64,000 nt of DNA, from NCBI GenBank assembly GCA_014238415.1, contig JABABA010000006.1, positions 62,001-126,000 on the forward strand. Reading direction: 5' to 3'. Positions within the stretch are counted from its first letter, which is position 1; every line of letters begins with the position of its first letter. Shown here in pieces: positions 42,565 to 51,656 of the stretch. The notes beneath the pieces were generated by a model. The model saw only the letters and a list, made by a program, of their open reading frames with translations. It ran no database searches and had not been told where the DNA came from. Source of the DNA: Planctomycetota bacterium. GTDB taxonomy: Bacteria; Planctomycetota; UBA1135; GCA-002686595. Both the position numbers and the translations under genes were made by a program.

Positions 42565-44526
42565 TCAGTTCGCCAGGTCGAAGTCTTGCCCCTGGAGATC
42601 CTGACCATCGCCCACGGTGATTCGGCGGCGCGTGTTCTGGATGTCACTGGAGTGGGCGAAGGGGTTGCCGCCGCCGCGGATGGGGCGCGTGGCGTGGATC
42701 CAGTATGTACCCGGGCGGGTATTCGTGATGCGGAAGCGGCCTTCCTTGTTGGCTTTGGCGGTGTAGCGTGCCGGGAACTCATCAGCAGCGGGCTGCAGCA
42801 TCATGGTCACCACGCTACCGGGCAGGACTGAGCCACTTGGGCTGCGTACGGTTCCGCTCACCATGGCGCCACGGGCCAGTACACGCTCGCCCAGGTCCAC
42901 GGCTACGGCCTCGGTCACGATCACGTTGCGCACTGCGGCACCGGCGAACTGTTTGTGTTCGATCTCAACCAGATAAATGGTGGGGGTAAGGCCATCGATG
43001 GAGAACTCGCCGCGGGAGTTCGTGCGGCTGGTCTTGACCGTGGCGATGCCAGGGAAGGTGCCCAGAGAGATGTCAAAGTCACTGCCGGTCCAACGGTCGT
43101 CGCGGGTGGTGATCTTGACCTGAGCCACAGGCTTGCCGTTGCTGTCCATCACGATTCCCTTGATGCCGCCACCCTTGGTGCAATGCACGGTGATGCCGCC
43201 GAGTTCTTGGCCATCAGCAATGGTGAACACATCCGAAAGGCTGGATGCGTGGTCGGGGGCATCTGCTTCGACCATGAAGTTGCCTGCCTTGGGGCAAGGC
43301 AAACTGAAACGGCCCTGCTCGTCTGTAAACAAGAGGGGCTTGCCAATGCGTACTGTGTTGATCGTGTCCGGCCCCGCGTGGCGGAGGGAAACAGAGAAGC
43401 GCCGGAGAGGGCTGCCAGTTGCGGCATCCACAACCTGTCCACTGACCTTGGGCAAGCTCATCAGGGCAATCTGCAGGTGCATCTCTCCCGCTTCAGCCCG
43501 GGCCACCTGCCCGATACGGAAGCCGGTCGCCTGGGCGCGTAGGGTGTAGTGCCCGGCAGGCACATTGTGCATCAGGAACTCGCCCTTGGCGTCGGTTTGG
43601 GCCTGGGTCTGGGTGCGGTTCTCGCGGTTGCCGATCGAGTAGGCCGTGACCTTGACATCCTTGAGTGGCACACCGTTCTCGTCAGTGACCACGCCACCGA
43701 GGGCCATGGCCAGATCGAGGGTGATGTCGCGGGTCATGTCTCCATCGCCGGCCACGTGGATTTGTGAGAGGGTCACCTGTCCATAACCATCTGCTTGGAC
43801 CTGCAGAACAAAGTTGCCTTTGGCCAGGTTCTTGAATTCATACTCGCCCATGTCATCAGCCACGACTGTGAGGGAGTTGGGGTCAGTGCCTCCGCCGATA
43901 GCCAAGGCCATCTGGCCCAGCTCCAGTTGGGCCTTGGGGACCGTGTTGCCCGCGCTGTCCCGCACAACCCCACTAAGGGTCACTCCCTTGTTGAGCTGAA
44001 TTGGGTGCAGTTCGTTCAGTTCGCCTTCGACCACAACGATCCCCCCTTCTTCGAGGGGAGCGAACTCTGCGTGCGAAATCAGAAGGGCGTAGCGATCGAA
44101 TGCCTCGACCCTGGTGAACGAATACTGCCCCGAGGCGTTTGTCTTGGTTGTCTTGTCGCGACTTCGATCGACTTCGGTGGGGTCGATGAAGAGCGCCGAG
44201 GTCGTTCCATGACGGGTGAGTACAACCCGTGCATCCTTGAGGGGCTTCTCGTCAGGACCGACGATGATCCCGGTCAGCCCGGCTTTGGTGGGCGCGGCCG
44301 TGGGGGTCTCCAGATCGACCGCATCGGTGCGGCCCTCTATCTGCTCACGCTTGTTGATCGTCTCGCCTTCGAGCTCAGTGGGCTCGGAAGGTGTGTCACC
44401 CTCTCCCACATTGGAGGTGTTGGTTCCCCCAAGGGCGTCGGGGGCGGGGGCGGGGCCTTCCTGGAAGGCGAAAAAGAGGGCCGCTACAGCGGCAAGCACT
44501 AGGCCTAGAACAACAATCGGTCGCAT
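42565..44526 (-). CDS. membrane-anchored multi-domain carboxypeptidase-regulatory-like protein
   Basis: A 653-residue protein with one N-terminal membrane helix (VVLGLVLAAVAALFFAF), a Glu/Thr/Pro-rich spacer to about residue 82, then six or seven beta-sandwich units. Their repeated pattern is GxVxDxxGxPLxDxxVxxxxxG...T-D-x-x-G-x-F: for example TGIIVGPDEKPLKDARVVL, LSGVVRDSAGNTVPKAQLEL, GGVVTDENGVPLKDVKVTAY and SGQVVDAATGSPLRRFSVSL. No peptidase or receptor domain is attached. A smaller relative is at 33420-34847. It probably forms an extended periplasmic rod; the partner is unknown. Confidence 0.8.
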   Translation of the reverse strand: MRPIVVLGLVLAAVAALFFAFQEGPAPAPDALGGTNTSNVGEGDTPSEPTELEGETINKREQIEGRTDAVDLETPTAAPTKAGLTGIIVGPDEKPLKDARVVLTRHGTTSALFIDPTEVDRSRDKTTKTNASGQYSFTRVEAFDRYALLISHAEFAPLEEGGIVVVEGELNELHPIQLNKGVTLSGVVRDSAGNTVPKAQLELGQMALAIGGGTDPNSLTVVADDMGEYEFKNLAKGNFVLQVQADGYGQVTLSQIHVAGDGDMTRDITLDLAMALGGVVTDENGVPLKDVKVTAYSIGNRENRTQTQAQTDAKGEFLMHNVPAGHYTLRAQATGFRIGQVARAEAGEMHLQIALMSLPKVSGQVVDAATGSPLRRFSVSLRHAGPDTINTVRIGKPLLFTDEQGRFSLPCPKAGNFMVEADAPDHASSLSDVFTIADGQELGGITVHCTKGGGIKGIVMDSNGKPVAQVKITTRDDRWTGSDFDISLGTFPGIATVKTSRTNSRGEFSIDGLTPTIYLVEIEHKQFAGAAVRNVIVTEAVAVDLGERVLARGAMVSGTVRSPSGSVLPGSVVTMMLQPAADEFPARYTAKANKEGRFRITNTRPGTYWIHATRPIRGGGNPFAHSSDIQNTRRRITVGDGQDLQGQDFDLAN

Positions 44527-44624
44527 GATGGGATGAAGGAGGGCAGAAGGGGCCTTCGGAGGTTGGGTTGGACGACTTTTTGGGAAATAACTTCCATCTG
44601 GTCGGGATTTGTTGGCAGCGGGAG

Positions 44625-45170
44625 TCAGGCCTGGGCAGGCTTGGGGCCTGCAGTGCCTCGCTCTTCAGCGTCCATGGCCGTGGGCCAGAAGCACTCGTAG
44701 GGGGTCAGGCTGCCCAGGAAGTGGGCGAAGAGCAGCAACTCAAAGTTGATCTTGCGCAGTTGCTGGATCTGGGTTGAACCCAGACCGAGCTTGATTGAAG
44801 CCGCCTCCCCTGTCTTGGTTGCGATCACTCGCCAACCCCTGCCAAACCCCCGCGCAGGCACGACTCGGAAGGGCTTGCTGCCAGTCCAGATATCGATCTG
44901 GCGTCGAAGGAATGCCCAGCGCAGGCTGGAGCCAAGCCACTCCCCGTCTTCGCTCCAGAGAGAAAACTGGCCCCGCAGAAGGCCCGGATCGCGTCTGATG
45001 CGCAGCACCTCGCCAGCCTCAGGGCGGTACTCTCCTGCCACCACCATACCCCAGCGGTTGCGGCTCACGCTGAGAGTTCCCAGGGGCTGACCCTCTTCGT
45101 CGCTCAACACGTGCGTGCGATTCCAAAGGCCTTTTTTCTTGATGCAGATGGTCCGGAGGGCTTGCGACAT
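44625..45170 (-). CDS. hypothetical protein, possibly LURP/tubby-like
   Basis: A 181-residue protein without signal peptide. The central part (HVLSDEEGQPLGTLSVSRNRWGMVV ... FSLWSEDGEWLGSSLRWAFLRRQ) shows alternating strands with G-x-x-L-G turns, like LURP-one/scramblase-type beta barrels, but the match is weak and by eye only. A helical, hydrophobic C-terminal segment (RKINFELLLFAHFLGSLTPYE) could embed in or contact membrane. The ATG at 45170 begins the well-composed part; the frame above it looks non-coding. Confidence 0.5.
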   Translation of the reverse strand: MSQALRTICIKKKGLWNRTHVLSDEEGQPLGTLSVSRNRWGMVVAGEYRPEAGEVLRIRRDPGLLRGQFSLWSEDGEWLGSSLRWAFLRRQIDIWTGSKPFRVVPARGFGRGWRVIATKTGEAASIKLGLGSTQIQQLRKINFELLLFAHFLGSLTPYECFWPTAMDAEERGTAGPKPAQA

Positions 45171-45492
45171 GGGGCGTTTGTGGTTGGCGGGTTCGGTAGG
45201 GTAGCGGGACCGGGGTCCTTCCGCAGGCGATCGTGGGCATGGGAGGCCCAGAGGGTCATCGACCAGGCCCAGCGTCACCCTGAGGGGTACTGGCCCCTTT
45301 GGATGTGGAAATCCGGCTCGCTTGCGCTACAGGCAGATCAGGACGGGGGACGAGTTGATGGGGTTCCCCAGGAGCAGACAGCAGTGAAGGAAACCCCTTT
45401 TCCCAACGGCGAGCAGGGTCAGATACGCCAATCCGACCGGCTCGATCGGATGCACTCGGCTGGTCTCTCGATCAATCCCCTCATGGTTGATC
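45171..45492. other. 322-bp intergenic stretch, nothing recognised
   Basis: Between the start of the hypothetical gene and the end of the cysteine desulfurase gene, both on the minus strand. I see no tRNA, no strong hairpin with T-run, and no convincing short gene. The plus-strand reading frame crossing it has arginine/proline-rich, non-protein-like composition. Confidence 0.5.
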
Positions 45493-46653
45493 CTAGGAAA
45501 GAGCCTTCAGAGTCAGGGTCGCCTCCAAGACCCCGGCGATCACTCGCTCGATCTCCTCGTCAGTGGTCCCAGGCCCTTGAGACAGGCGCAGAGTGCACGA
45601 GGCGTCCTCTTCGGAGCGCCCCATGGCCAGCAGGATCGGTGAGGGTGCCACCCGGTCCGCGCTGCAGGCGGAACCCGCGGAGGCCTCGATACCCAGGGTG
45701 TCGAGATAGGACAGGATCAGGTGGGCCTCGATTCCCGGCACGGTCAAGCTGGTGGTGGCGCTCACCCGGGGAGCCTCGGCTCCGTTGATCCGGGCCCCGT
45801 CGATGCCCTCGAGCAAGGCGCTCTCCAGACGCTGCTGCCGCGCGGCCATCTGCTGGTTCGATGTGCCTTCGGTCACGCGCTTGAGGGCCAACTCCGCTGC
45901 GACCCCCATGCCAATGATGCTGGCGGTGTTCAGGGTTCCTGCGCGGCGCCCATTTTCCTGGCCACCCCCCAGCATCAACGGGGCGAAGGGCGCGCCCTCT
46001 TTCACAAGTATGGCGCCGATGCCCTTGGGGCCATTGAATTTGTGGGCAGCCAGGGAGAGGTAGTCCGCGCCCCAGGTTTCAGTGTCCAAGGAGATTTTTC
46101 CCGGCACCTGCACCGCGTCCAAGTGCAAGAGACCTTCGGCCTCGTGTATTTCGTCGTCGATCCCCTCCAGATCGCAGATCACACCGGTCTCGTTGTTGAC
46201 CGTTTGCAATGAAACGAAGCAGGGGCCCCGTTCGAGGGTCTGGGAGAGGCGCTTGCGGTCCAGGGCCCCGGTTTCCTTGACCGGGATGGAAACCGAATTC
46301 CAACCCCGTTCCTCCAAGGCGCTGGCGTAGGCTCTGACCGCGGGGTGTTCCACAGTGGAGAGGGCAACCTGGGGGGGTGTCTCGGCTAGATCGCGGCCCC
46401 ACAGTTCTGCGCTGAGAAATGCCGTGCCGATGGCCTCGCTGCCCCCAGAGGTGAAGACGACCTGGCTGGCCGCTACCCCCGCGAGGCGTGCCACTTGTGC
46501 TCGAGCCTGCTCGATTCTCGTTGCCAGTTGTTTTGCCCGGGGATAGCGCGCGCTGGGGTTGTGCCAGGCCTCTTGCAGGACCTTGATCATTGCCGCGGCA
46601 ACTTGGGGGGCCAACGGAGTCGTGGCGTTATGGTCCAGGTAGACAGTCTTCAC
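45493..46653 (-). CDS. cysteine desulfurase (NifS/IscS-like)
   Basis: A 386-residue PLP enzyme that takes sulfur (or selenium) from cysteine or selenocysteine as a persulfide. It has the start VYLDHNATTPL, His103 in STVEHPAV, Asp179 in LHLDAVQ, the PLP lysine Lys205 in SLAAHKFNGPKG and the catalytic Cys330 in SAGSACSAD. The GTG at 46653 gives the canonical N-terminus. The MerR-type gene is 78 bp upstream on the same strand, so both may be one transcript. It may serve Fe-S assembly with CyaY or deliver selenium. Confidence 0.92.
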   Translation of the reverse strand: MKTVYLDHNATTPLAPQVAAAMIKVLQEAWHNPSARYPRAKQLATRIEQARAQVARLAGVAASQVVFTSGGSEAIGTAFLSAELWGRDLAETPPQVALSTVEHPAVRAYASALEERGWNSVSIPVKETGALDRKRLSQTLERGPCFVSLQTVNNETGVICDLEGIDDEIHEAEGLLHLDAVQVPGKISLDTETWGADYLSLAAHKFNGPKGIGAILVKEGAPFAPLMLGGGQENGRRAGTLNTASIIGMGVAAELALKRVTEGTSNQQMAARQQRLESALLEGIDGARINGAEAPRVSATTSLTVPGIEAHLILSYLDTLGIEASAGSACSADRVAPSPILLAMGRSEEDASCTLRLSQGPGTTDEEIERVIAGVLEATLTLKALS

Positions 46654-46731
46654 CGTAGGGGGGGTGATCAGATGACAGGCTTGTGATTGTGGCTCGCTGC
46701 GGAGCCTGCATGGCACTTTGCGCTGAACAGT

Positions 46732-47205
46732 CTAGAACAGGGCGCTCAGGGCCCTTGGCAAAGAGCGTTCAGTCAGGATACAGGGCTCGCACCAGTTGTT
46801 GTCCTCGCAGGGAGTGTGCTCGCAGGTAGCGCAGGTCTTGAGTTTGAGCAGGGCTTCATCGATTCCAGCCCGCAGGTTAGCCAGATGATCCTGGCGTTCT
46901 CCGATCAGGTCCGTTTGCCGACGCAGGGATTGCGTGACCTGGGTCATGATTGCTGAATGGTCTCCTTCGACCTTGCGGTGGGAGATCAGTTTGCCGATTT
47001 CCTCCAGGGACATACCGAGGCCTTGTAGGTTCTGGATCAGGCGTACCCGGTTCAGGTCCACAACGCGAAAATAACGGAAGCCTCCCTCCGAACGCCTGCT
47101 GGGTTCGAGCAGGCCAAGTTCTTCGTAATAACGAAGAGTTCGGAGATTTGTGTCTGCGGCCCGGGCGAAGTCTCCGATCTTCATGAGTCCTTGAATTTCT
47201 GTCAT
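46732..47205 (-). CDS. MerR-family regulator with C-terminal five-cysteine cluster
   Basis: A 157-residue regulator. The winged helix-turn-helix is typical: MKIGDFARAADTNLRTLRYYEELGLLEPSRR, then GFRYFRVVDLNRVRLIQNLQGLGMSLEEI, followed by the dimerisation coiled coil (about 90-122). The end carries Cys125, 128, 133, 139 and 142 (C-x2-C-x4-C-x5-C-x2-C), able to bind a metal or an iron-sulfur cluster. It lies upstream of the cysteine desulfurase and is divergent from fhs, 141 bp away. Alternative start at 47184 (MKIGDF). Confidence 0.88.
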   Translation of the reverse strand: MTEIQGLMKIGDFARAADTNLRTLRYYEELGLLEPSRRSEGGFRYFRVVDLNRVRLIQNLQGLGMSLEEIGKLISHRKVEGDHSAIMTQVTQSLRRQTDLIGERQDHLANLRAGIDEALLKLKTCATCEHTPCEDNNWCEPCILTERSLPRALSALF

Positions 47206-47346
47206 CTTGCTGTGGGGGGAGCAGTGGGCCGGGTGGAGTGATTTCTTGGGCCCTCTAATGGTACACTTCTGGGTCCAACCCGCCCAATCGGCGGCCCTCA
47301 AACCGCCAGACCCTCTGTGGCAGAAACAACAATTAGATCCTGGAGC

Positions 47347-49041
47347 ATGCAATCCGACCTGGAGATCGCGCGTAGTGCGCACCTGAGCCCCCTCTTCGAA
47401 CTGGTTTCGAAATGGGGTGTTTCCACCGAGAGCCTCATTCCCTACGGCCATTACATGGCCAAGGTGGACCATCGCCTCGGGTTCGCGCCGCCCGCAGCAG
47501 ATTCCAAACTTGTGCTGGTCACTGCGATTACGCCAACGCCCGCCGGGGAGGGCAAGACCGTACACACCATCGGCTTGTCATTGGCTCTTAACCGCCTTGG
47601 CAAGAGGGCCGCTGCCACAATTCGTCAGCCATCCATGGGGCCTGTATTTGGCATCAAGGGCGGTGCGGCGGGGGGCGGCTACAGTCAGGTTCTGCCCATG
47701 GAGGACATCAACTTGCACTTGACCGGTGATTTTCATGCTGTCACCGCAGCGCACAATCTGATGGCGGCAGCGCTGGACACGAGTGTGCTGCTGGACAATC
47801 CCCATGAGATTGATCCCGAGCGGATACTGATCAAGCGCGTAGTGGATGTGAACGACCGGTGTCTGAGGGAGATTCAAGTGGGGCTGGGTGGCAAACTCAA
47901 CGGGGTCCCTCGCACAAGCGGCTTTGAGATAACCTCTGCCAGTGAGGTGATGGCGGTCTTGGGCCTTGCAAGAGACCTGCCCGACATGCGCGCTCGACTG
48001 GGGCGCATCATCGTGGCAGAGACCTTTGGGGGCCAGCCTGTGACAGCCGAGCAGATTGGCGTGGCAGGGGCCATGGCGGCTCTTTTGTCCAAGGCCCTGG
48101 ACCCGACGCTGTTGCAGACGACCGAGGGCACCCCCGCTCTGGTGCATACGGGTCCCTTCGCCAATATCGCCCATGGCAACTCCTCGGTGGTGGCAGATCG
48201 TGTGGCAGCTACCTTCTGCGAGTACGTGGTCACCGAAGGTGGCTTCGGTGCGGACATGGGGGCGGAGAAGTTTTTCTCGATCAAGTCGCCTGCAAGTGGC
48301 ATGCAGGCCAAGGTGGCTTTGTTGGTGGCTACTGTGCGTGCGCTCAAGATGCACTCCGGGCGTTACCAGGTGAAACCCGGTCGACCTCTTCCAGAGGAAT
48401 TGATGAGCCCTGATCTGGAAGCCTTGGCAGAAGGTTGTGCAAATATGGATGCGCAGCTTGACAACGTGCGGGCCCACGGGATTCCGGTGGTCGTGGCTAT
48501 CAACCGTTTCTCCAGCGACACGGATGAGGAACTCGAACTGGTGCGGAAACGTGCCTTGGCCGGCGGGGCTTGCGGGGCATTCCTGTCCGAGGTGCATGCC
48601 AAGGGCGGTGCCGGGGGTGAGGAGATCGCAAGAGCAATCATCGAAGCGGCGGAATCAGGGCAAGCCAATCAGCAGCCCCTTTATGACCCTGAAGCGCCCC
48701 TGATCGAGAAGCTCGAGATCTTGGCACAGAATCAGTACGGGGCGGACGGGATCCAGCTTGAGCCTGAGGCGCTTGAGCAACTGGGTAAAATCGAGGAGCA
48801 GGGGGGCGGCAGCCTGCCGGTTTGCGTGGCCAAGACCCAATACTCACTGTCCCATGACCCCGGCCTCAAGGGGCGTCCCACTGGATTCACCCTGCCGATC
48901 CGTGCCCTGCGCCTGGCAGCCGGCGCGGGTTTTGTGATCGCCTATGTGGGCAAGATCATGACCATGCCGGGGCTAGGGAGGAAGCCGGCCTACAAGGATG
49001 TGGACTTGGATGAAGAGGGGCGTGTGGAGGGGCTTTTCTAG
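47347..49041 (+). CDS. fhs: formate-tetrahydrofolate ligase
   Basis: A 564-residue ATP-dependent enzyme that makes 10-formyl-THF from formate. It shows the phosphate-binding TPTPAGEGKTVHTIG, the PSMGPVFGIKGGAAGGGYSQV loop, the DFHAVTAAHNLMAA segment, and GFGADMGAEKFFSIK. The C-terminal part ends GKIMTMPGLGRKPAYKDVDLDEEG. Length matches the family (about 555-560). The ATG at 47347 is preferred since SDLEIARSA is the family N-terminus; the GTG at 47317 is the other option. A -10-like TACACT lies at 47262-47267. Confidence 0.95.
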   Translation: MQSDLEIARSAHLSPLFELVSKWGVSTESLIPYGHYMAKVDHRLGFAPPAADSKLVLVTAITPTPAGEGKTVHTIGLSLALNRLGKRAAATIRQPSMGPVFGIKGGAAGGGYSQVLPMEDINLHLTGDFHAVTAAHNLMAAALDTSVLLDNPHEIDPERILIKRVVDVNDRCLREIQVGLGGKLNGVPRTSGFEITSASEVMAVLGLARDLPDMRARLGRIIVAETFGGQPVTAEQIGVAGAMAALLSKALDPTLLQTTEGTPALVHTGPFANIAHGNSSVVADRVAATFCEYVVTEGGFGADMGAEKFFSIKSPASGMQAKVALLVATVRALKMHSGRYQVKPGRPLPEELMSPDLEALAEGCANMDAQLDNVRAHGIPVVVAINRFSSDTDEELELVRKRALAGGACGAFLSEVHAKGGAGGEEIARAIIEAAESGQANQQPLYDPEAPLIEKLEILAQNQYGADGIQLEPEALEQLGKIEEQGGGSLPVCVAKTQYSLSHDPGLKGRPTGFTLPIRALRLAAGAGFVIAYVGKIMTMPGLGRKPAYKDVDLDEEGRVEGLF

Positions 49042-49141
49042 GAACCGCCCTGAGACCCGGTGAATGGTGTTTCTGTTCTCTGGATACCTGCAAAGCCATT
49101 CGATCTCGATTCTTACCTGGTTCTTGCTTATCCTGTTTCCA

Positions 49142-49159
49142 GCCAGAGGGGCCTCTGGC
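49142..49159. promoter_or_regulatory. 18-bp dyad between fhs and the YugP-like gene
   Basis: GCCAGAGG-GG-CCTCTGGC is an 8-bp perfect dyad around two G residues. A second weaker dyad (CCACC...GGTGG) follows. There is no T-run. It could be an operator for the YugP-like gene, 88 bp downstream. Confidence 0.35.
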
Positions 49160-49246
49160 GTATTCACTCCACCCCGCCTCTGACCGGAGGTGGAATTCAC
49201 AGCGATCCGATCCCAATAGAAGGGACACCCAAACCCGCTACTGACC

Positions 49247-49927
49247 ATGTTCTTCGATCCTCGTTTCTTTCTTGTCGTCGGCCCTTTCATGTTGCTGGCG
49301 TTTTTTGCCTCCATGCGGGTCAAGTCCACCTTCAAGCGTTATGCCAAAGTGGGCGTACGCTCGGGCATGACAGGGGCGGAGGCCGCCAGGGCCGTGGCCC
49401 GGGCGGGAGGTGCTGAGGTGACGGTGGAACGGGTGGGCGGCTTTCTGTCCGATCACTACGATCCCCGTACCAAGACCCTGCGCCTCTCGCCAGAGGTGCA
49501 TGATGGCCGTTCGATTTCTGCCATCGCGGTGGGGGCTCACGAAGCGGGGCACGCGATTCAAGATGTGCAGCAGTACGCTTGGTTGGGTATGCGCTCGAGC
49601 CTTGTGCCCATGACCATGATGGGTTCGAGGTCTTGGATCTGGATTTTCATCGCAGGCATGTTGCTGCAGCAACCGGCCCTGGCCTGGGTGGGCGTGATCT
49701 TGTTCAGTTTCACGGTGATCTTCCAACTGGTGACCCTGCCGGTGGAATTCGATGCATCCAAGCGCGCCAAAGCGGTCTTGGCCGAGGCGGGCATCGTCTC
49801 AAGCGCTGAGGAACAGAAAGGCGTCTCGGACGTGCTCGGTGCGGCGGCCATGACCTATGTGGCCGGGGCTCTGACTGCGATTGCGACCCTGTTCTACTAT
49901 GTGACCCTGTTGTCCGGGCGTGACTAG
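49247..49927 (+). CDS. YugP-type neutral zinc metallopeptidase, membrane-bound
   Basis: A 226-residue protein of the YugP/zinc-peptidase-2 family. An N-terminal membrane helix is followed by the soluble catalytic loop with VGAHEAGHAIQ (His98, Glu99, His102), YDPRTKTLRLSPEVHDGRS before it, and two or three C-terminal membrane helices. EFDASKRAKAVLAEAG is another family signature. The substrate is unknown in all members I know of. Confidence 0.92.
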   Translation: MFFDPRFFLVVGPFMLLAFFASMRVKSTFKRYAKVGVRSGMTGAEAARAVARAGGAEVTVERVGGFLSDHYDPRTKTLRLSPEVHDGRSISAIAVGAHEAGHAIQDVQQYAWLGMRSSLVPMTMMGSRSWIWIFIAGMLLQQPALAWVGVILFSFTVIFQLVTLPVEFDASKRAKAVLAEAGIVSSAEEQKGVSDVLGAAAMTYVAGALTAIATLFYYVTLLSGRD

Positions 49928-50019
49928 GTTGTTTGGGCGTGATCGGGGTCTGTCCCGGCGCATCTTGCTGGGCCCAACGGGCATGTTGTCCTGGCTCCTT
50001 TGAATTTGCCCCGCCCGGG

Positions 50020-50049
50020 TTGGGGTCTGTGCTTGCTCGGGGCTAGAGT
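50020..50049 (+). promoter_or_regulatory. candidate promoter TTGGGG-N18-TAGAGT before pgi
   Basis: TTGGGG (50020-50025) and TAGAGT (50044-50049) are 18 bp apart, and the second ends 30 nt before the pgi ATG. Both hexamers are imperfect. Confidence 0.35.
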
Positions 50050-50079
50050 GGGCTCACGACCTTTCCACCCCGACCTAGC

Positions 50080-51474
50080 ATGGACCTTGTCTCAATCGAT
50101 TGGACGAACATTTCTGCCGACGCCGTCGGTGTTGAGCACGGCCTGACGGAAGAGCGCATGCAGGCTTTGCAGGAGCCTTCTCGGGTGGCCTTGGCGGCGG
50201 TGCGCGCTCGCGCAGGCCATGACCTGCGCTTTCAGACCCTGCCCGCCGGCGGTGCCTGGCATGAGCGCATCCTGGCCTACGCCGAAGAACAGCGCGGGCG
50301 CTTTGAGAACATCGTGGTCTTGGGCATCGGGGGGTCGGCTCTGGGCAATCGCGCTCTGCACTCGGCCATGCACAGTCCCTACCACGAGATGTTTGGGGCC
50401 CACGGCCTGCCGCGTTTGTTTGTCTTGGACAACGTGGATCCGGATCTGGTGGGAGAATTCCTCGATAGGGTCGATCCTTCCACGTGTCTGTTCAACGTGA
50501 TCTCCAAGTCGGGCTCTACTGCGGAGACCATGTCTCAGTTCCTGATTTTCAGGCGCGCTCTGATCGAGCGCGTGGGAAAGGAGGCCCATGGTGAGCACAT
50601 TGTTGTCACCACCGATGCCAGCGCGGGTGTGTTGCGACCGATTGTGGATGAAGAGGGGTATGTTTCTTTCGATGTGCCCGAGGGGGTTGGTGGACGGTTC
50701 AGCGTGCTCTCCCCTGTGGGGCTGTTGTCTTCGGCGTTGATTGGCATCGATACATCGGGTCTGCTCAAGGGCGCGGCGGACATGGACGAGCGTTGCGAGA
50801 CCGACGACTTGTTCGCGAACCCATCCTTGATGTTGGCTGGGATTCAGTCCTGCATGCAACAGGAAAAGCACAAGCCCATTGCAGTGACTTTCGCTTACGG
50901 TCATCGTCTACGGCATCTCGCGGATTGGTATGCCCAATTGCTGGCGGAGTCCATCGGCAAGCGTTTTAATCGGGATGGTCAAGAGGTCTTCGCCGGACCT
51001 ACCCCAGTACGCGCGGTGGGGGTCACGGATCAGCACAGTCAGAGCCAGTTGTTTGTTGAGGGACCCCATGACAAGTGGTTCACCCTGTTGGCGATTGAAC
51101 ACCCAGACCACCACGTTCCTATTCCTCCTGATTACGGAGACCGGGATGCGCTGGCCTACCTCGGTGGGCGTAGCCTGGGCGAGTTGTTTGAGGCCGAGCG
51201 TGAAGGCACGCGCATTGCTCTGACCGAAGCCCAGCGGCCAAACTTGACCATCTCCTTCCCGCGGGTGACCGAGCACACTCTGGGGCAGTACCTCTACATG
51301 ATGGAGTTGGCCGTAGCCGTGATGGGTGAGCACTACGGGGTCGATGCCTTCGATCAGCCGGGGGTCGAGGCGGGCAAGATTGCGGCCTATGGGCTGATGG
51401 GCCGCGAGGGTTTCGAGCAGCGGCGTGAGGAGATCGAAGCAGCCCGCAGGGCTTGCCCGCCCCGGCGTCTGTAG
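50080..51474 (+). CDS. pgi: glucose-6-phosphate isomerase
   Basis: A 464-residue enzyme interconverting glucose-6-phosphate and fructose-6-phosphate in the cytoplasm. It has the two SIS domains of the short bacterial type: NIVVLGIGGSALGNRAL, then NVISKSGSTAETMSQFL, and the C-terminal signature AFDQPGVEAGKIAAYGL holding the ring-opening Lys. It is shorter than the 550-residue E. coli enzyme, as in Gram-positive and many PVC bacteria. Confidence 0.95.
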   Translation: MDLVSIDWTNISADAVGVEHGLTEERMQALQEPSRVALAAVRARAGHDLRFQTLPAGGAWHERILAYAEEQRGRFENIVVLGIGGSALGNRALHSAMHSPYHEMFGAHGLPRLFVLDNVDPDLVGEFLDRVDPSTCLFNVISKSGSTAETMSQFLIFRRALIERVGKEAHGEHIVVTTDASAGVLRPIVDEEGYVSFDVPEGVGGRFSVLSPVGLLSSALIGIDTSGLLKGAADMDERCETDDLFANPSLMLAGIQSCMQQEKHKPIAVTFAYGHRLRHLADWYAQLLAESIGKRFNRDGQEVFAGPTPVRAVGVTDQHSQSQLFVEGPHDKWFTLLAIEHPDHHVPIPPDYGDRDALAYLGGRSLGELFEAEREGTRIALTEAQRPNLTISFPRVTEHTLGQYLYMMELAVAVMGEHYGVDAFDQPGVEAGKIAAYGLMGREGFEQRREEIEAARRACPPRRL

Positions 51475-51656
51475 TGGGACGATTGTTGGTGGGGAGGGGG
51501 CGGTCCGGTCGGGAGGCGAGTCTGGCCCATCTGGGGCCCTGGGAAGGCAATTTCGTGTGATCTGCGGGGTCCTTGCGCGGCCCTGACGCTAGACTCCCCC
51601 GCCCTGTGCCCCTGGGTGTATCCCTGCGTCTCCTCTCCGGTACAGCGACCTACTCC

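Noticed and set aside
45111-45788. 225-codon plus-strand frame spanning an intergenic region and the cysteine desulfurase 3' end
   Set aside because: Arg/Pro/Ser-rich translation without domain, overlapping a conserved gene on the other strand.
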